DNA of 64,000 nucleotides, from the NCBI GenBank assembly GCA_014378195.1, contig JACMOC010000072.1, positions 1-64,000 on the forward strand, given 5' to 3'. This stretch comes from Oligoflexus sp. (GTDB lineage: Bacteria > Bdellovibrionota_B > Oligoflexia > Oligoflexales > Oligoflexaceae). Shown here piece after piece: positions 32,951 to 42,751 of this stretch. How positions within the stretch are numbered: the stretch's first letter is position 1; each line of letters begins with the position of its first letter. Position numbers and translations under genes: made by a program. The notes beneath the pieces were generated by a model. The model saw only the letters and a program-made list of their open reading frames with translations, ran no database searches and was not told where the DNA came from.

Positions 32951-34057
32951 TCAATCCTTGATGATGCCTTTCGATACTAGATATTCAGCCACAAATATCG
33001 CGCCTTTGGCCGCTCCAGCTTTCGTATTGTGAGAGAGGAGCACGTATTTGATACCGCCCAGGACTTTTTCGAGGCGAACCCGACCAATGTGGGTCGTCAT
33101 GCCGCCGTCAGAATCACGGTCGGTGCGAGGTTGTGGACGAAACGGATCGTCGTGTATCTGAAAGAAGTTCTTGGGTGCGGAAGGAAGGCCTGCGCAATCA
33201 CTTTGATACTCGCGAAAGGCAGTCAAAGCCTGTTCGACAGTGATTGGTTTGTGTGTGCCGACAAATACTGTTTCGGTATGGCCGTCCGTGACGGGCACAC
33301 GGGTACAGGTGCAGCTTACTCCAATAACAGCATCTGCAATGGCATCGTTTTTCAAGATGCCGAGGATCTTGAGCGTTTCCTTCTCAACTTTTTCTTCTTC
33401 TTTTGGAATGTACGGTACAAGATTATCGATCACGTCGAGAGCCAGCACACCCCCGTTGCGTCCAGCACCTGACGTTGCCTGCATCGAGGTCATGAGCACA
33501 GACTTCACGCCAAACGCCTGATGGAGCGGTGCCAGGGTCGCTGCAAGACCGTAGGTCGTGCAGTTAGGAATGGGGACAATAAAGCCCTTCCAGGTGCGGT
33601 TTTTCTGCTGTGTTTTGATAAGAGCTGCATGATTGGAGTTGACGCCCGGCATCAAAAGGGGGACATCGGCTTCCATGCGAAATGCACTCGCGGTGGAAAT
33701 AACGGGCTTTTGGGCTGCGTAGATCGGCTCCAGATGTTTTGCGGCATCGGTATCAATCGCCGTAAAAACGATATCGATCTGCGAGAGATCAAGCGTTTCG
33801 CTGTTTTGTACAAGCATATTTTTGAAAGCAGGGGGAATAGGTTCGTATTGCCACCAATGCACCTGGCCATTGGACGAGCGAAGGGCCTCTTCGTACGATT
33901 TGCCTGCTGAACGGGATGAGGCCGAGAGAACTGTAATTTCAAACCAAGGGTGATTTTGCAAAGCTACGAGAAACTGCTGGCCGGCAATACCGGTGGCGCC
34001 AACGACAGCGACTCTCTTTTTCTTGGTATGGCCTTGGTTTTGAATGGGTTCTGGCAT
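32951..34057 (-). CDS. asd: Aspartate-semialdehyde dehydrogenase
   Basis: A 368-residue enzyme of lysine, threonine, methionine and diaminopimelate synthesis, reducing aspartyl phosphate. The NADP-binding motif is G-A-T-G-I-A-G-Q-Q; the catalytic Cys is in I-P-N-C-T-T-Y-G-L; the substrate Arg and His lie in the segment with T-R-V-P-V-T-D-G-H-T-E. The sequence is of the archaeal/fungal-like class, not the E. coli form, hence the long S-S-R-S-A-G-K-S-Y-E loop. The start at 34057 is ATG. It is the last of a leftward series, 115 bases after the NFACT gene. Confidence 0.9.
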   Translation of the reverse strand: MPEPIQNQGHTKKKRVAVVGATGIAGQQFLVALQNHPWFEITVLSASSRSAGKSYEEALRSSNGQVHWWQYEPIPPAFKNMLVQNSETLDLSQIDIVFTAIDTDAAKHLEPIYAAQKPVISTASAFRMEADVPLLMPGVNSNHAALIKTQQKNRTWKGFIVPIPNCTTYGLAATLAPLHQAFGVKSVLMTSMQATSGAGRNGGVLALDVIDNLVPYIPKEEEKVEKETLKILGILKNDAIADAVIGVSCTCTRVPVTDGHTETVFVGTHKPITVEQALTAFREYQSDCAGLPSAPKNFFQIHDDPFRPQPRTDRDSDGGMTTHIGRVRLEKVLGGIKYVLLSHNTKAGAAKGAIFVAEYLVSKGIIKD

Positions 34058-34172
34058 CGCTTTGACCTTCTTCTAGTGTGTCGGGTGCAAGAGAGGATTC
34101 AAGCCGAAATTAGCATGAATCCAGCCGCAGAGTCGAACAGAAACAGGCTCATGAACACAGCCACTTTTCGGG

Positions 34173-35609
34173 TTACGCCCGTATGCTTTGTAGGAGTTTT
34201 TGCAACTCGTCGGTCTGATATCGAATAAACACTGTTTCGGAATGTTCAATCTTCCAGAGACCCGCAGCCATACCTTTTTGTTTTTTCAGGGCCGCTCGTC
34301 TTGTGACGTAACACTCGCCCGCTAAATCGTCTTTAAGTCGGGAGCTGTGAAGGGCAAGAATTGCGGCTTCTTTCAGTACCTGTGACGGAAGGGCCGCTCT
34401 CAAATCAGGCGTGCAGGGCACAATCACATGAGATCCGGTGACACCGACAGCATGAAACCAATAGTCGTTCGCACGGGCGGCTTTGGTGAGCTCATCGTTT
34501 TCCCGAGCGCCTTTGCCAACCAAAATTGTATGACCGGTGCTACTGAGATAAGTCTTGTAAGCTTTCGCGGTTTGAGGTGCCGCGCTGTTGCCTGAGCCTG
34601 GCCTCAACTGCGGAAGTTTGTATTTGGCGATAAGTCTCTGCCAGTAGGATTCCGTATGAGCGACTGTTCGTAAGGACTCGATATCGTCGAGGAGATCTTT
34701 TTCGTAGTTCTGAAATTGTTCGACCTGCTCTCGGCCCATTTTGAGTTTGCGTTCCAGCTTTCGCGATCGTTCATAGGCGGCTTCAATATTTCGTCCGACG
34801 CTGAGATCGGGATTAAGCTCTATGCATAGATCTGTCCCGATTGAAGTCTGGGACGAGTCGAGTTTGAGTTCGAAGGCCTCGGGAGCGACGAGGTACGCAT
34901 AACGTTGAAGGTGTATAGCGTCCTGTTTGACCCGTTCCACCTCCGTGACGGGAGGAATATCGGCACGCAGTTTTTCGAGGTTTTTGCGCGTTGTTTTGAG
35001 TTTTCGTTTGAGGCGCGCAGCGAGTTCGCGCTGATCTTCGGGTATTGGATTAGTGCTGTCGCCACTTACGTCCGTTTCCTCATCCTCATCTAAATATTCT
35101 GCATCTTTTACGGTATCTTTTTGCGTTGTGAGGCTGACGAGATCCGGAAATACATTCTCGAACGCTGCCCAATCCGGCGGTCCTTCCAACTGATGCTTTT
35201 TGGTAAAAGTACCTTTTTGCCCATAACTGACCTGCACCATGTGATTGGGATCGATCAGAGAAGCCAGCGGTGGTTTGGAATGCGCGAGTTTGATCGTCCA
35301 AAACCCTTCGCTTTGAGAGCCGGCAAGCAGCGGAAGATAAAGATCTCCTGTTGTTTTGTCGCGCAGAATTTCTTTGATAGTAAACTGCGGTATGTGTTTG
35401 CGGAGGATCTGAATGAAAGCATGATTCGCCGTGGCTTGGCCAGGCTTCTCTCTATCGAGGCGCATACCGAAACTCTGCTGCCTCAAATCAATGAGAAGAT
35501 GTATTTTTTTCGGCAGATTCAGTTCTTTTGAGGCCAAGATTGACATCTGGAAAATGATCGTAAAATCCTTGTTGATCCAAGTCTTGAGTACTTTGAGTTT
35601 GATCGACAT
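34173..35609 (-). CDS. NFACT (Rqc2/RqcH-like) RNA-binding protein
   Basis: A 478-residue protein with NFACT-N at the N-terminus (divergent), a charged coiled-coil middle (about 235-305, A-Y-E-R-S-R-K-L-E-R-K-L), and an NFACT-R domain (about 345-450, T-Y-L-S-S-T-G-H-x-I-L-V-G-K-G-A-R-E-N-D, F-H-A-V-G-V-x-G-S-H-V-I). Bacterial RqcH with this layout binds stalled 50S-peptidyl-tRNA complexes and adds Ala tails. I cannot identify the RqcH Asp-Arg pair with certainty, so activity may be lost. It lies 13 bases after mtgA in the dnaE-mtgA-NFACT run. Confidence 0.8.
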   Translation of the reverse strand: MSIKLKVLKTWINKDFTIIFQMSILASKELNLPKKIHLLIDLRQQSFGMRLDREKPGQATANHAFIQILRKHIPQFTIKEILRDKTTGDLYLPLLAGSQSEGFWTIKLAHSKPPLASLIDPNHMVQVSYGQKGTFTKKHQLEGPPDWAAFENVFPDLVSLTTQKDTVKDAEYLDEDEETDVSGDSTNPIPEDQRELAARLKRKLKTTRKNLEKLRADIPPVTEVERVKQDAIHLQRYAYLVAPEAFELKLDSSQTSIGTDLCIELNPDLSVGRNIEAAYERSRKLERKLKMGREQVEQFQNYEKDLLDDIESLRTVAHTESYWQRLIAKYKLPQLRPGSGNSAAPQTAKAYKTYLSSTGHTILVGKGARENDELTKAARANDYWFHAVGVTGSHVIVPCTPDLRAALPSQVLKEAAILALHSSRLKDDLAGECYVTRRAALKKQKGMAAGLWKIEHSETVFIRYQTDELQKLLQSIRA

Positions 35610-35622
35610 GGGGCAAAACCTG

Positions 35623-36525
35623 TCAGGGATGATAATGTTTATGCACTCGAACGGGTTTCTTTTTTGGCAAAATAACCTGCGTTCCGTCTTTGACCCTGGT
35701 ATCGGGCATATCAGGATAAAGATCTATCTTTTGATCAGGATCAGATTCCAGAGGTTCATAGCCTTTGACGGGTCGTCCAAAGTCGCCAGTCGCGAGCGCC
35801 GACCGTCTAAGTGCGGCGGTGATGAAACCGAGATTATACATTTCTTCTATGATGCGCCGGTAACGGGCATGTCCGAAATCAGTAAGGCTACGCTGCCTTA
35901 GGCCCTTCGACCAGGCATTGGGACTCGGGATAACAAGAGCCAGCTGGGCTCCGTCCTGAATAGTCAGAAGTTCGGGTGTGGTTTGGAAATAATGTTTTGC
36001 GGCCGCTTGCATTCCAAATACGCCATCACCAAATTCAACGAGATTTATGTACCATTCCAGAATTTCGTCTTTGGTCAATATGAACTCGAGAATCAGGGCG
36101 CCCAAGGCTTCGCGAAATTTGCGGAAGAGGCTTTTTTCAGGATTGAGAAAAGCCATCTTCACGACCTGCTGCGTAATGGTTGAAGCCCCGCGGGCATAGC
36201 GCTTTTGTTCCATATTCGACTCAACACTCTTGCGTATTTCCCGCCAATCAAGGCCGCCATGCTCATAATAGCGAGCATCTTCAGAGACCATTATAGCGTT
36301 GATTACGTGTTGAGAAACGGTGTGGATAGGCGTCCACCGCGGCGTATCAGGGCCGATTACAAAAACTTCGGCACCCGTCTTGGGCCAGCGAACGACCTCT
36401 ATGGGCCCCTTCCGGAGTTGCCAGACAGGTGGCGTTAAAAGTAAAAGCACACTGCTCAGCACCACGAGAGCGGCAAAAGCAATTGTGAGCACCCACTTTT
36501 TTTTCTCGCCTTGCAGAACTGCCAT
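35623..36525 (-). CDS. mtgA: Monofunctional peptidoglycan glycosyltransferase (GT51)
   Basis: A 300-residue inner-membrane enzyme that polymerises lipid II. N-terminal membrane anchor (about 12-34), then the GT51 motifs: E-D-A-R-Y-Y-E-H (catalytic Glu), G-A-S-T-I-T-Q-Q, K-F-R-E-A, E-I-L-E-W-Y-I-N. No transpeptidase domain follows, so it is MtgA-like. About 60 extra C-terminal residues are Asp/Lys/Pro-rich. It starts 10 bases after the dnaE stop. Confidence 0.9.
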   Translation of the reverse strand: MAVLQGEKKKWVLTIAFAALVVLSSVLLLLTPPVWQLRKGPIEVVRWPKTGAEVFVIGPDTPRWTPIHTVSQHVINAIMVSEDARYYEHGGLDWREIRKSVESNMEQKRYARGASTITQQVVKMAFLNPEKSLFRKFREALGALILEFILTKDEILEWYINLVEFGDGVFGMQAAAKHYFQTTPELLTIQDGAQLALVIPSPNAWSKGLRQRSLTDFGHARYRRIIEEMYNLGFITAALRRSALATGDFGRPVKGYEPLESDPDQKIDLYPDMPDTRVKDGTQVILPKKKPVRVHKHYHP

Positions 36526-36534
36526 CGGAGCCCC

Positions 36535-39500
36535 TTAGTACTGTAGCGAAAGCCCTTCCCCTTGGAGGGCAAAGAGGCTCTGGCATACGGGATCTGTGAG
36601 ATCGATTCCACCCGTATTCGGTTTTATTTTAACCTGGGCCTTTTCAAATGCCAGTTCCAGTGAAAGTGCCGTTGACCCTGGATTGGCCTTGATCATCTCA
36701 CGGATCTTCCGAACTGTATTCATCTGTTGCGCTAAAGTCGCTTTGTCAGGTGAAGTGGTGCTTTTAAGCTGAATAACCGCTTTTTTTACCACTGCCTTCC
36801 GAGCCTGTTCGAGCGGCTGAATGTTCTCGACGCGCACATTGATGCCTTGACCGTCAAAACTCTGCTGTATCGAGAGTTGCACCACGACCATAGACATCGG
36901 GCTGGGAAGTTCGGGAGGAAGGTCATTTTCAAAACCGACCGCTTCGAAGCTTCCTGTATCGTCCTCGAGACTGAAGTAAGTCATCCGTTTGCCTGTCTTG
37001 GTCAAACGTTCGCGGTGGTCGCAGAGGAAGGCCATAACGAATTGGCCTTTTTTACCGATGTTTTTGGAGATATCCTGCAGCTTTAGTTGCGAGAAACGTT
37101 TGGCGTCCAATGGATAAACTTCGTTGGGATGACCCGTGAGAAACACACCCAGTAGTTTTCGCTCCTTAAGCAACCAATCAATCCTTGAATACGGAACGAT
37201 CAGCTTCAGAGCGTCTTTCTCCCAGTCGGCAATTTCTGTTGTGTCGCCGACTTCCGCAAAATCGTCAAACAGAAGACGTTGCCCCTGTTTTTTTGCGCTG
37301 TGGTGGCTTTCACTGAACTTCACCATTTCCGCGAGTATATGTGTGAGTACGGCACGGTTGAGCTTGAAGCCATCCAAGGCTCCCGCTTGAATAAGCAACT
37401 CAAGCGTTTTTTTGCCGAGCTTGTGGAGGTCGATTCGTTTGGCGAATTCCGTTAGGGATTTAAAAGGGCCGTTTGCTTCACGATCGGAAATCATCGTTTC
37501 GATCGAGGCGCCACCGATCCCTTTGATAGCCGCTAAACCATAACCGATCGAACGGGCTTTCGGGACGTCGAACTGCAAGTAACTGCGGTTGATGTTCGGC
37601 GGCATTATCTTGAAACGCAGCCGTCGACATTCTTCGGTATAACGAACCAGCTTTTCGGTGTTATCCAAATCGCAGGTCATGATAGCAGCCATGAACTGCT
37701 CTGTGAAAAAGGTCTTTAAATAGGCTGTTTGATAACTGACAAGACCGTAAGCCGCAGAGTGACTTTTGTTGAAACCATAGGCCGCGAACTTCGCCATCAA
37801 CTCAAACAGATCGTCAGCGACTTTGTCATCAACATTGTTTTCTTTAGAGCCTGAGATAAAGCGCGACTTTTGTTTGGCCATCTCTTCGGGCTTCTTTTTA
37901 CCCATAGCTCGTCGCAGCAAATCCGCCTCGCCGAGAGAATAGTTGGCGAGAGTTGCTGCGATTTTCTGGACCTGCTCCTGATACAGAATAATGCCGTAGG
38001 TATCGGAGAGAATATCGGCCAGGGACGGATGTTCGTAAACGATATCCTGCCGTCCATGTTTTCTCTCGATGAAGTCATCCACCATCCCCGATCCCAAAGG
38101 ACCTGGGCGGAAAAGAGCCACGACCGCGATAATGTCCTCGAAACGGCTCGGCTTCAGCTTTTTGAGGAGCGACTGCATGCCCGAACCTTCAAGCTGGAAT
38201 ATACCAACCGATTGCGCAGCTTGCAGGACTTCATATACCTCTTTGCGCTCGAGGTCGATCGTCGTGATATCAAACTTGGGGTCTTTGCTGGCGCGAATCA
38301 GCTTCACAGCTTTATCGATAACGGTAAGAGTTTTGAGGCCCAAAAAGTCGAACTTTACCAAACCGACCTTTTCAGCATTTTTCATCTCGTACTGAGTGAT
38401 GAGCTGACCGCTCTCATCTTTGTAAGTCGGGACGAGGTTGTGCATCCCTCCTTCCGCGATGACGACACCGGCGGCATGCACCGAGGTATGACGACTCATG
38501 CCCTCGATCTTCAGAGCGAGATCAAGAAGCTTTCGGATGTTGTCGTCTTTTTTGGCTTCCTCGAGAATGCGTGGTTCTTTATCGAGCGCATCCTGCAACC
38601 GGATGTCGAGTTCGTTCGGAATGAGTTTGGCAATCCTGTCGACCCGCGTGTAACCGATCTGCAATACACGACCCACGTCACGCAAGGCAGCCTTGGCCTT
38701 CATTTTCCCAAAGGTCGTGATCTGCGCTACGTTTTCAGGACTGTACTTGTCGGTTACGTAGCGAATAACCTGGTCGCGTTTCTCCTGGCAAAAGTCGACG
38801 TCAAAGTCGGGCATGGAGATACGTTCGGGGTTTAGGAAACGCTCGAAGATCAGATTGAAACGCAAAGGATCGATGTCAGTGATTTTGAGGGCATAAGCGA
38901 CCACAGAACCGGCACCAGAACCCCGTCCCGGACCTACCGGAATATCGTTGTCTTTGGCCCAGTTGATAAAGTCCTGAACGATGAGGAAGTATCCGGGGAA
39001 ACCCATAGAGATGATAACTTCGACTTCGTAGGCCAGGCGTTTCCAGTAGTCGTCTTCCTTGCCCTGGTCATGAGACTTGCCGTAGAGTTTTCTGAGGTAA
39101 ACGAGGCGGTCTTCCAGTCCTTCCTTGGCAAGGCGACGCAGAGCATCGGGCTCACTTTCGCCACTCGGGAGACTAAAACGGGGTAGAAAGTATTCGCCGA
39201 ATTTGAACTCGAGTTGGCAGGCGTCGGCGATGACCTTCTGGTTGGCAAGGGCTTCAGGCCATTGCTTAAAGCGAACTTCAAACTCTTCATCCGTAAGCAC
39301 GTGGAATTCAGACGTCTGAATCCGGCCACGTATGTCACTCATCGTCAGATCGTTTTTGATCGCGGTGAGAACGGCGTGCGCCTCTTGATCATCAGGATTA
39401 AGGTAGTGACTATCGGCAGTTGCGACCAGTTGCAATCCATAATGAGCGGCCGCTGCTGCTAACAACGGGATCATTCGTTTCTGGTTCGGGAGGTTATTGT

Positions 39501-40131
39501 CGATAATTTCTATAAAATAATTCTCGGCTCCAAACATCGCCTTCATTTCCGAGACGTGATGATTGAGTGCATCGACGAGCGGTTTGATTTCATCAAAGGG
39601 ATTTCGTAGGTTTTCCGCAAAATCCCCGGCTTGATGAGCCAGGAGTTCGACGAGTGTCGCGAACTCACCGCGAAGACAGCTTGAGAGAGCGATCAGTTCC
39701 TCGGCATTTTTTTTAAGGACCTCGTGGCGAACGACAGGAACCGGACTGCGAGGATCGCTGTACGGAGCACTCACGATACGGCAAAGGCTGTAGTAGCCCT
39801 TGAGGGACTTCGCAAGCACGACGAGATGATAAGCATCGGTTGCCCGAAGAGGCGCAAAGCCATCTTCGGTGAGTTGAGCCACACTCGTTGTGCCCTCGTA
39901 ATAGATTTCGGAACCCACAATGGGTTTAATGCCGTAGTCTATGCATTTCGAGTAAAATTCTATCGCTCCAAACATGTTGCCATGATCGGTCAATGCAACG
40001 GCTGTATGACCAAGCTTTTTGGCTTTTTTTACCAGGTCGGCAATACGTATTGCGCCGTCGAGTAGGGAGTACTCACTGTGGACATGCAAATGTACATAGG
40101 GAGAGGCCGCTGCGTCTTGTGTCGCTTCCAC
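36535..40131 (-). CDS. dnaE: DNA polymerase III alpha subunit
   Basis: Replicative polymerase catalytic subunit (1,198 residues from the chosen start). N-terminal PHP domain (H-L-H-V-H-S-E-Y-S-L-L-D-G-A), palm with the Asp pair in D-F-D-V-D-F, G-P-G-R-G-S-G-A-G-S motif, fingers, HhH region and C-terminal OB/tau-binding part. GTG 40131 is chosen because AAGGA lies 7 bases upstream and the protein then begins ten residues before the PHP motif, as in other DnaE. The frame is open to a TTG at 40251 with a poorly spaced ribosome site, which would add 40 residues. First gene of the dnaE-mtgA-NFACT run. Confidence 0.95.
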   Translation of the reverse strand: MEATQDAAASPYVHLHVHSEYSLLDGAIRIADLVKKAKKLGHTAVALTDHGNMFGAIEFYSKCIDYGIKPIVGSEIYYEGTTSVAQLTEDGFAPLRATDAYHLVVLAKSLKGYYSLCRIVSAPYSDPRSPVPVVRHEVLKKNAEELIALSSCLRGEFATLVELLAHQAGDFAENLRNPFDEIKPLVDALNHHVSEMKAMFGAENYFIEIIDNNLPNQKRMIPLLAAAAAHYGLQLVATADSHYLNPDDQEAHAVLTAIKNDLTMSDIRGRIQTSEFHVLTDEEFEVRFKQWPEALANQKVIADACQLEFKFGEYFLPRFSLPSGESEPDALRRLAKEGLEDRLVYLRKLYGKSHDQGKEDDYWKRLAYEVEVIISMGFPGYFLIVQDFINWAKDNDIPVGPGRGSGAGSVVAYALKITDIDPLRFNLIFERFLNPERISMPDFDVDFCQEKRDQVIRYVTDKYSPENVAQITTFGKMKAKAALRDVGRVLQIGYTRVDRIAKLIPNELDIRLQDALDKEPRILEEAKKDDNIRKLLDLALKIEGMSRHTSVHAAGVVIAEGGMHNLVPTYKDESGQLITQYEMKNAEKVGLVKFDFLGLKTLTVIDKAVKLIRASKDPKFDITTIDLERKEVYEVLQAAQSVGIFQLEGSGMQSLLKKLKPSRFEDIIAVVALFRPGPLGSGMVDDFIERKHGRQDIVYEHPSLADILSDTYGIILYQEQVQKIAATLANYSLGEADLLRRAMGKKKPEEMAKQKSRFISGSKENNVDDKVADDLFELMAKFAAYGFNKSHSAAYGLVSYQTAYLKTFFTEQFMAAIMTCDLDNTEKLVRYTEECRRLRFKIMPPNINRSYLQFDVPKARSIGYGLAAIKGIGGASIETMISDREANGPFKSLTEFAKRIDLHKLGKKTLELLIQAGALDGFKLNRAVLTHILAEMVKFSESHHSAKKQGQRLLFDDFAEVGDTTEIADWEKDALKLIVPYSRIDWLLKERKLLGVFLTGHPNEVYPLDAKRFSQLKLQDISKNIGKKGQFVMAFLCDHRERLTKTGKRMTYFSLEDDTGSFEAVGFENDLPPELPSPMSMVVVQLSIQQSFDGQGINVRVENIQPLEQARKAVVKKAVIQLKSTTSPDKATLAQQMNTVRKIREMIKANPGSTALSLELAFEKAQVKIKPNTGGIDLTDPVCQSLFALQGEGLSLQY

Positions 40132-40386
40132 TCTGGATTCCTTAGTAAAAAAGGCCTTCTTTGCCGCCGAGGCATCAGGGACAACGGGGTAGGGAGGAGT
40201 CGCTGGTATTCCGTTGCCTGAGAAAAATAACAGATCTCTGGCTATCCTCAAAACCCTTCTTTGGGTCTCTAATTTTGTCCTTAAAAAAAGGTGTGATTTC
40301 AGTCGATTAATTCGCTAAGTTCACTTTCAGTAAGCTAATATTATACTAAGCCATATAGTCAGTGACCCTCAGCTAAAGGAAGCCAC

Positions 40387-41145
40387 ATGAGTTCGACATC
40401 AACAGCCATTCGTGTTTTTGCACAGGACGGAATACTCGAAATTACGATCGATCGTCCCGAACGAAAAAATGCTTTCACAGCTGAGATGTATGCAGCATTC
40501 GCAGCGGCTCTTAAGGAAGGCGAGACGTCGGATGCAGTGAAGGTTGTGCTGGTCACGGGCGCTGGCGGAAATTATTCCACGGGTAACGATCTGCAGGACT
40601 TCCTTCAGGCGCCACCAACGGGTGAAAAAGATCCTGTGTTTCAATTCCTGCGGGCGATCGCTCATTGCCCAAAACCAATTATATGTGCGGTTGAGGGATT
40701 TGCGGTTGGCGTTGGGATGACCATGCTTTTGCATGCTGACCTCGTGTACGCAGCTCCCAATGCCAAATTTCAATTGCCGTTCGTCAATCTTGGGCTCGTG
40801 CCCGAGGCGGGTTCGAGTTATCTCCTGCCTCTTCTCGTCGGCCATCTCAAGGCGTCCGAACTCTGTCTGCTGGGTGGGGCGATCGACGCGGAAACAGCGC
40901 TTCGCTATGGCCTCATCAATGCCATAGTCCCGGCCGAACTATTGACTGAGTTTGCGAGGGAAAAAGCCCTGACAATCGCTGCGAAACCGACCGCTGCCGT
41001 TCAACAAACCAAGGCTCTCTTCAAAGATGCGCACCGGACCAACACACTCAACCAAATGAAGACGGAAGAGCATATTTTTCTCAAACTTCTGAAAGCGCCC
41101 GAAACAATCGAGCGTCTCAAAAGCTTTTTCACAAGAAAAAAATAA
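40387..41145 (+). CDS. Enoyl-CoA hydratase/isomerase family protein
   Basis: A 252-residue crotonase-fold protein. The oxyanion-hole segments are present: A-G-G-N-Y-S-T-G-N-D-L (first CoA loop) and G-F-A-V-G-V-G-M-T-M (second). The second catalytic Glu is in L-V-P-E-A-G-S, while the first is not at its usual place (L-L-H-A-D), which points to an isomerase or other crotonase activity rather than classical hydratase. AAAGGAAG precedes ATG 40387. It is divergent from dnaE and nearly abuts the HTH-GHKL gene tail to tail (4 bases). Confidence 0.85.
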   Translation: MSSTSTAIRVFAQDGILEITIDRPERKNAFTAEMYAAFAAALKEGETSDAVKVVLVTGAGGNYSTGNDLQDFLQAPPTGEKDPVFQFLRAIAHCPKPIICAVEGFAVGVGMTMLLHADLVYAAPNAKFQLPFVNLGLVPEAGSSYLLPLLVGHLKASELCLLGGAIDAETALRYGLINAIVPAELLTEFAREKALTIAAKPTAAVQQTKALFKDAHRTNTLNQMKTEEHIFLKLLKAPETIERLKSFFTRKK

Positions 41146-41149
41146 AGTA

Positions 41150-41920
41150 TCAAAGCGTGCAATGGGATTCGGTGATCGATGCGATGGATTTATCGGTGTG
41201 AAGGTCGAAGGTGAGATTCACGTAGGTTCCGCGGGGTCTTTCGCCGGCCTTCAGAACCCATTCATTGCCTCCTTCGCGATAGGAAAAAGACACCCCATTG
41301 GCTTCGAGATGAAAAACGTCGGCGGCTCGCGCCGCCAGGAACAGGCCTCGTCCTCGGGGAGTATCGTGTGCCAGCCGGTGTTTCACAAGGCTGCCCGCCG
41401 CCTCAAAGATATCAGCGGCTCGACCTTTATCGCGGATAAGCTGGAACGCTCCATGGCCATCGTCGGCAATTTCCAACGCAAAATTATTTTGAACAAACGA
41501 AAGCCGCAGGTAAGCGTATTTTGCCCCTGAGTGCTCAAGGGTATTTGCCAGGATCGCAAGCGCGCTTTGTTGAATCATCGCAGCGAGATCGTCCGAAACA
41601 AGAGCTTCGATAAAGGGGGTAATCGTTTCCTGAAAAACGCGATCCGCTCCAAGCATACTAAGCTCTAAGAGAGTGAAACTCCTTTCGATGAAATGTTCGT
41701 CAGCACTTGGTTTGGGAAAATATCGAGTTCCTTTGCCATAACCTTCCCACTGGATTTTATGTTCCGCCGCAAGCTTTTTGAAAAAGTAATGGAGGGCCTG
41801 TCTGGAAAACCCGAACTGCGCGCGCAAAGCCGCGGAAGGGTTGCTCCCCGGATGGGCTGCGACCTCCTGCAGGATCTTCGACATGATACCTTCGCTGCGT
41901 ATTCTAGGTCTTTTTGACAT
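41150..41920 (-). CDS. HTH-GHKL ATPase fusion regulator
   Basis: A 256-residue protein joining an N-terminal winged HTH (about 12-70, F-G-F-S-R-Q-A-L-H-Y-F-F-K-K-L as recognition region) to a GHKL/histidine-kinase-type ATPase domain (about 100-225): N-box A-N-T-L-E-H with N126, D-D-G-H-G box (D153-G157), and G2 box R-G-R-G (189-192). There is no phospho-accepting His domain and no sensor domain. It resembles stand-alone HTH-HATPase proteins known from STAS-like systems, but no STAS partner is adjacent. ATG 41920 lies inside a TTTGACA-TT-TGTCAAA palindrome, the first of a TGTCAA array reaching 42043, suggesting autoregulation. Confidence 0.75.
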   Translation of the reverse strand: MSKRPRIRSEGIMSKILQEVAAHPGSNPSAALRAQFGFSRQALHYFFKKLAAEHKIQWEGYGKGTRYFPKPSADEHFIERSFTLLELSMLGADRVFQETITPFIEALVSDDLAAMIQQSALAILANTLEHSGAKYAYLRLSFVQNNFALEIADDGHGAFQLIRDKGRAADIFEAAGSLVKHRLAHDTPRGRGLFLAARAADVFHLEANGVSFSYREGGNEWVLKAGERPRGTYVNLTFDLHTDKSIASITESHCTL

Positions 41921-42043
41921 TTGTCAAAGCCCTTTTACGTAAAAAAATCGGGTGCTTTCGACGTTATGTCAAATATATAAAGATATGTCAAACAAGAGTT
42001 TTACTTGGTAATTATGTCAATTATGAGTGTCTTTTATGTCAAG
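41913..42043. promoter_or_regulatory. Array of TGTCAA motifs upstream of the HTH-GHKL regulator
   Basis: One perfect palindrome TTTGACA-TT-TGTCAAA (41913-41928) spans the start codon. Further TGTCAA copies in the same orientation are at 41967, 41986, 42015 and 42037, four of them within a TATGTCAA context. Five copies in ~120 AT-rich bases far exceed chance. Likely operator sites for the regulator itself; binding is untested. Confidence 0.6.
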
Positions 42044-42145
42044 CATTAAGGACGGTTTTTTAACTGTTGGCTTCAGCCTGGGAACGAAAATCAACTCGTG
42101 TATGATTAAAAGCTACTTAACACCATTAAACGCAGCGAGACCGCT

Positions 42146-42750
42146 ATGAGATATTCGCTCTACCTTATTCAAGCTTTGCTGGCTGTGAACGGACTTGATG
42201 TGTCGCGCAAATCTACGGACGGAAACATCCCGAATATCTCAGCCATCAAAAATACCCGGCCCGATCGAAGCCAGTTCGATCCTAGCCAGATTGCCTTTTT
42301 AAATTCGTAGCCTGAGATCGCAGAGGGGAATCGTTGGTTTGAGGAAGTGCCGATTTCAAGTTCCGGCATCCCCATGATCATGTTTCGGTTATTTCCTGAG
42401 ATTGCTCCCGACATTTGGGGGAGGACGGTCGAAGATTTGCCGAGTCTGGGACTTTACCGGTGCCCGGTTCCGTGAGCTTATCGGCAAAAAAAGCAAAGCC
42501 AAGCCCTGGCTTTACAATACTGTGCGCATGCTACCGCAACAGCTGCTCGAGACAGAAATATTCCTCAACAAAAAAGACGACAGCAAAGTTTATCTGAGCG
42601 ATCGGATTGTACAAGTGGTGCGAGACAATATCAAAGCCAGACGGGAAGCGATCGATCGGGTTTTAGGTGCGATGTATGATGAGAACACACCCTCTCTTCA
42701 TGGAGGAAGTCCGGGCCAGGCCGATGCAATCGGGAAAATTGCAGTTACCT
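42146..42750 (+). pseudogene. Decayed gene for an exported protein of unknown family
   Basis: From ATG 42146 a plausible short signal-like N-terminus (M-R-Y-S-L-Y-L-I-Q-A-L-L-A-V) runs 54 codons to TAG 42308. The same frame resumes as protein-like sequence (F-R-L-F-P-E-I-A-P-D-I-W-G) and ends at TGA 42473. The coherent sequence continues in a different frame from about 42440 (F-T-G-A-R-F-R-E-L-I-G, K-P-W-L-Y-N-T-V-R, D-N-I-K-A-R-R-E-A-I-D) to about 42720. So there is at least one stop and one frameshift. The 3' end abuts the next decayed gene and is uncertain. Family not recognised. Confidence 0.5.
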
Positions 42751-42751
42751 C

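Noticed and set aside
37870..38835. 321-codon plus-strand frame inside dnaE
   Set aside because: Antisense shadow of the polymerase gene; no start signal or known domain.
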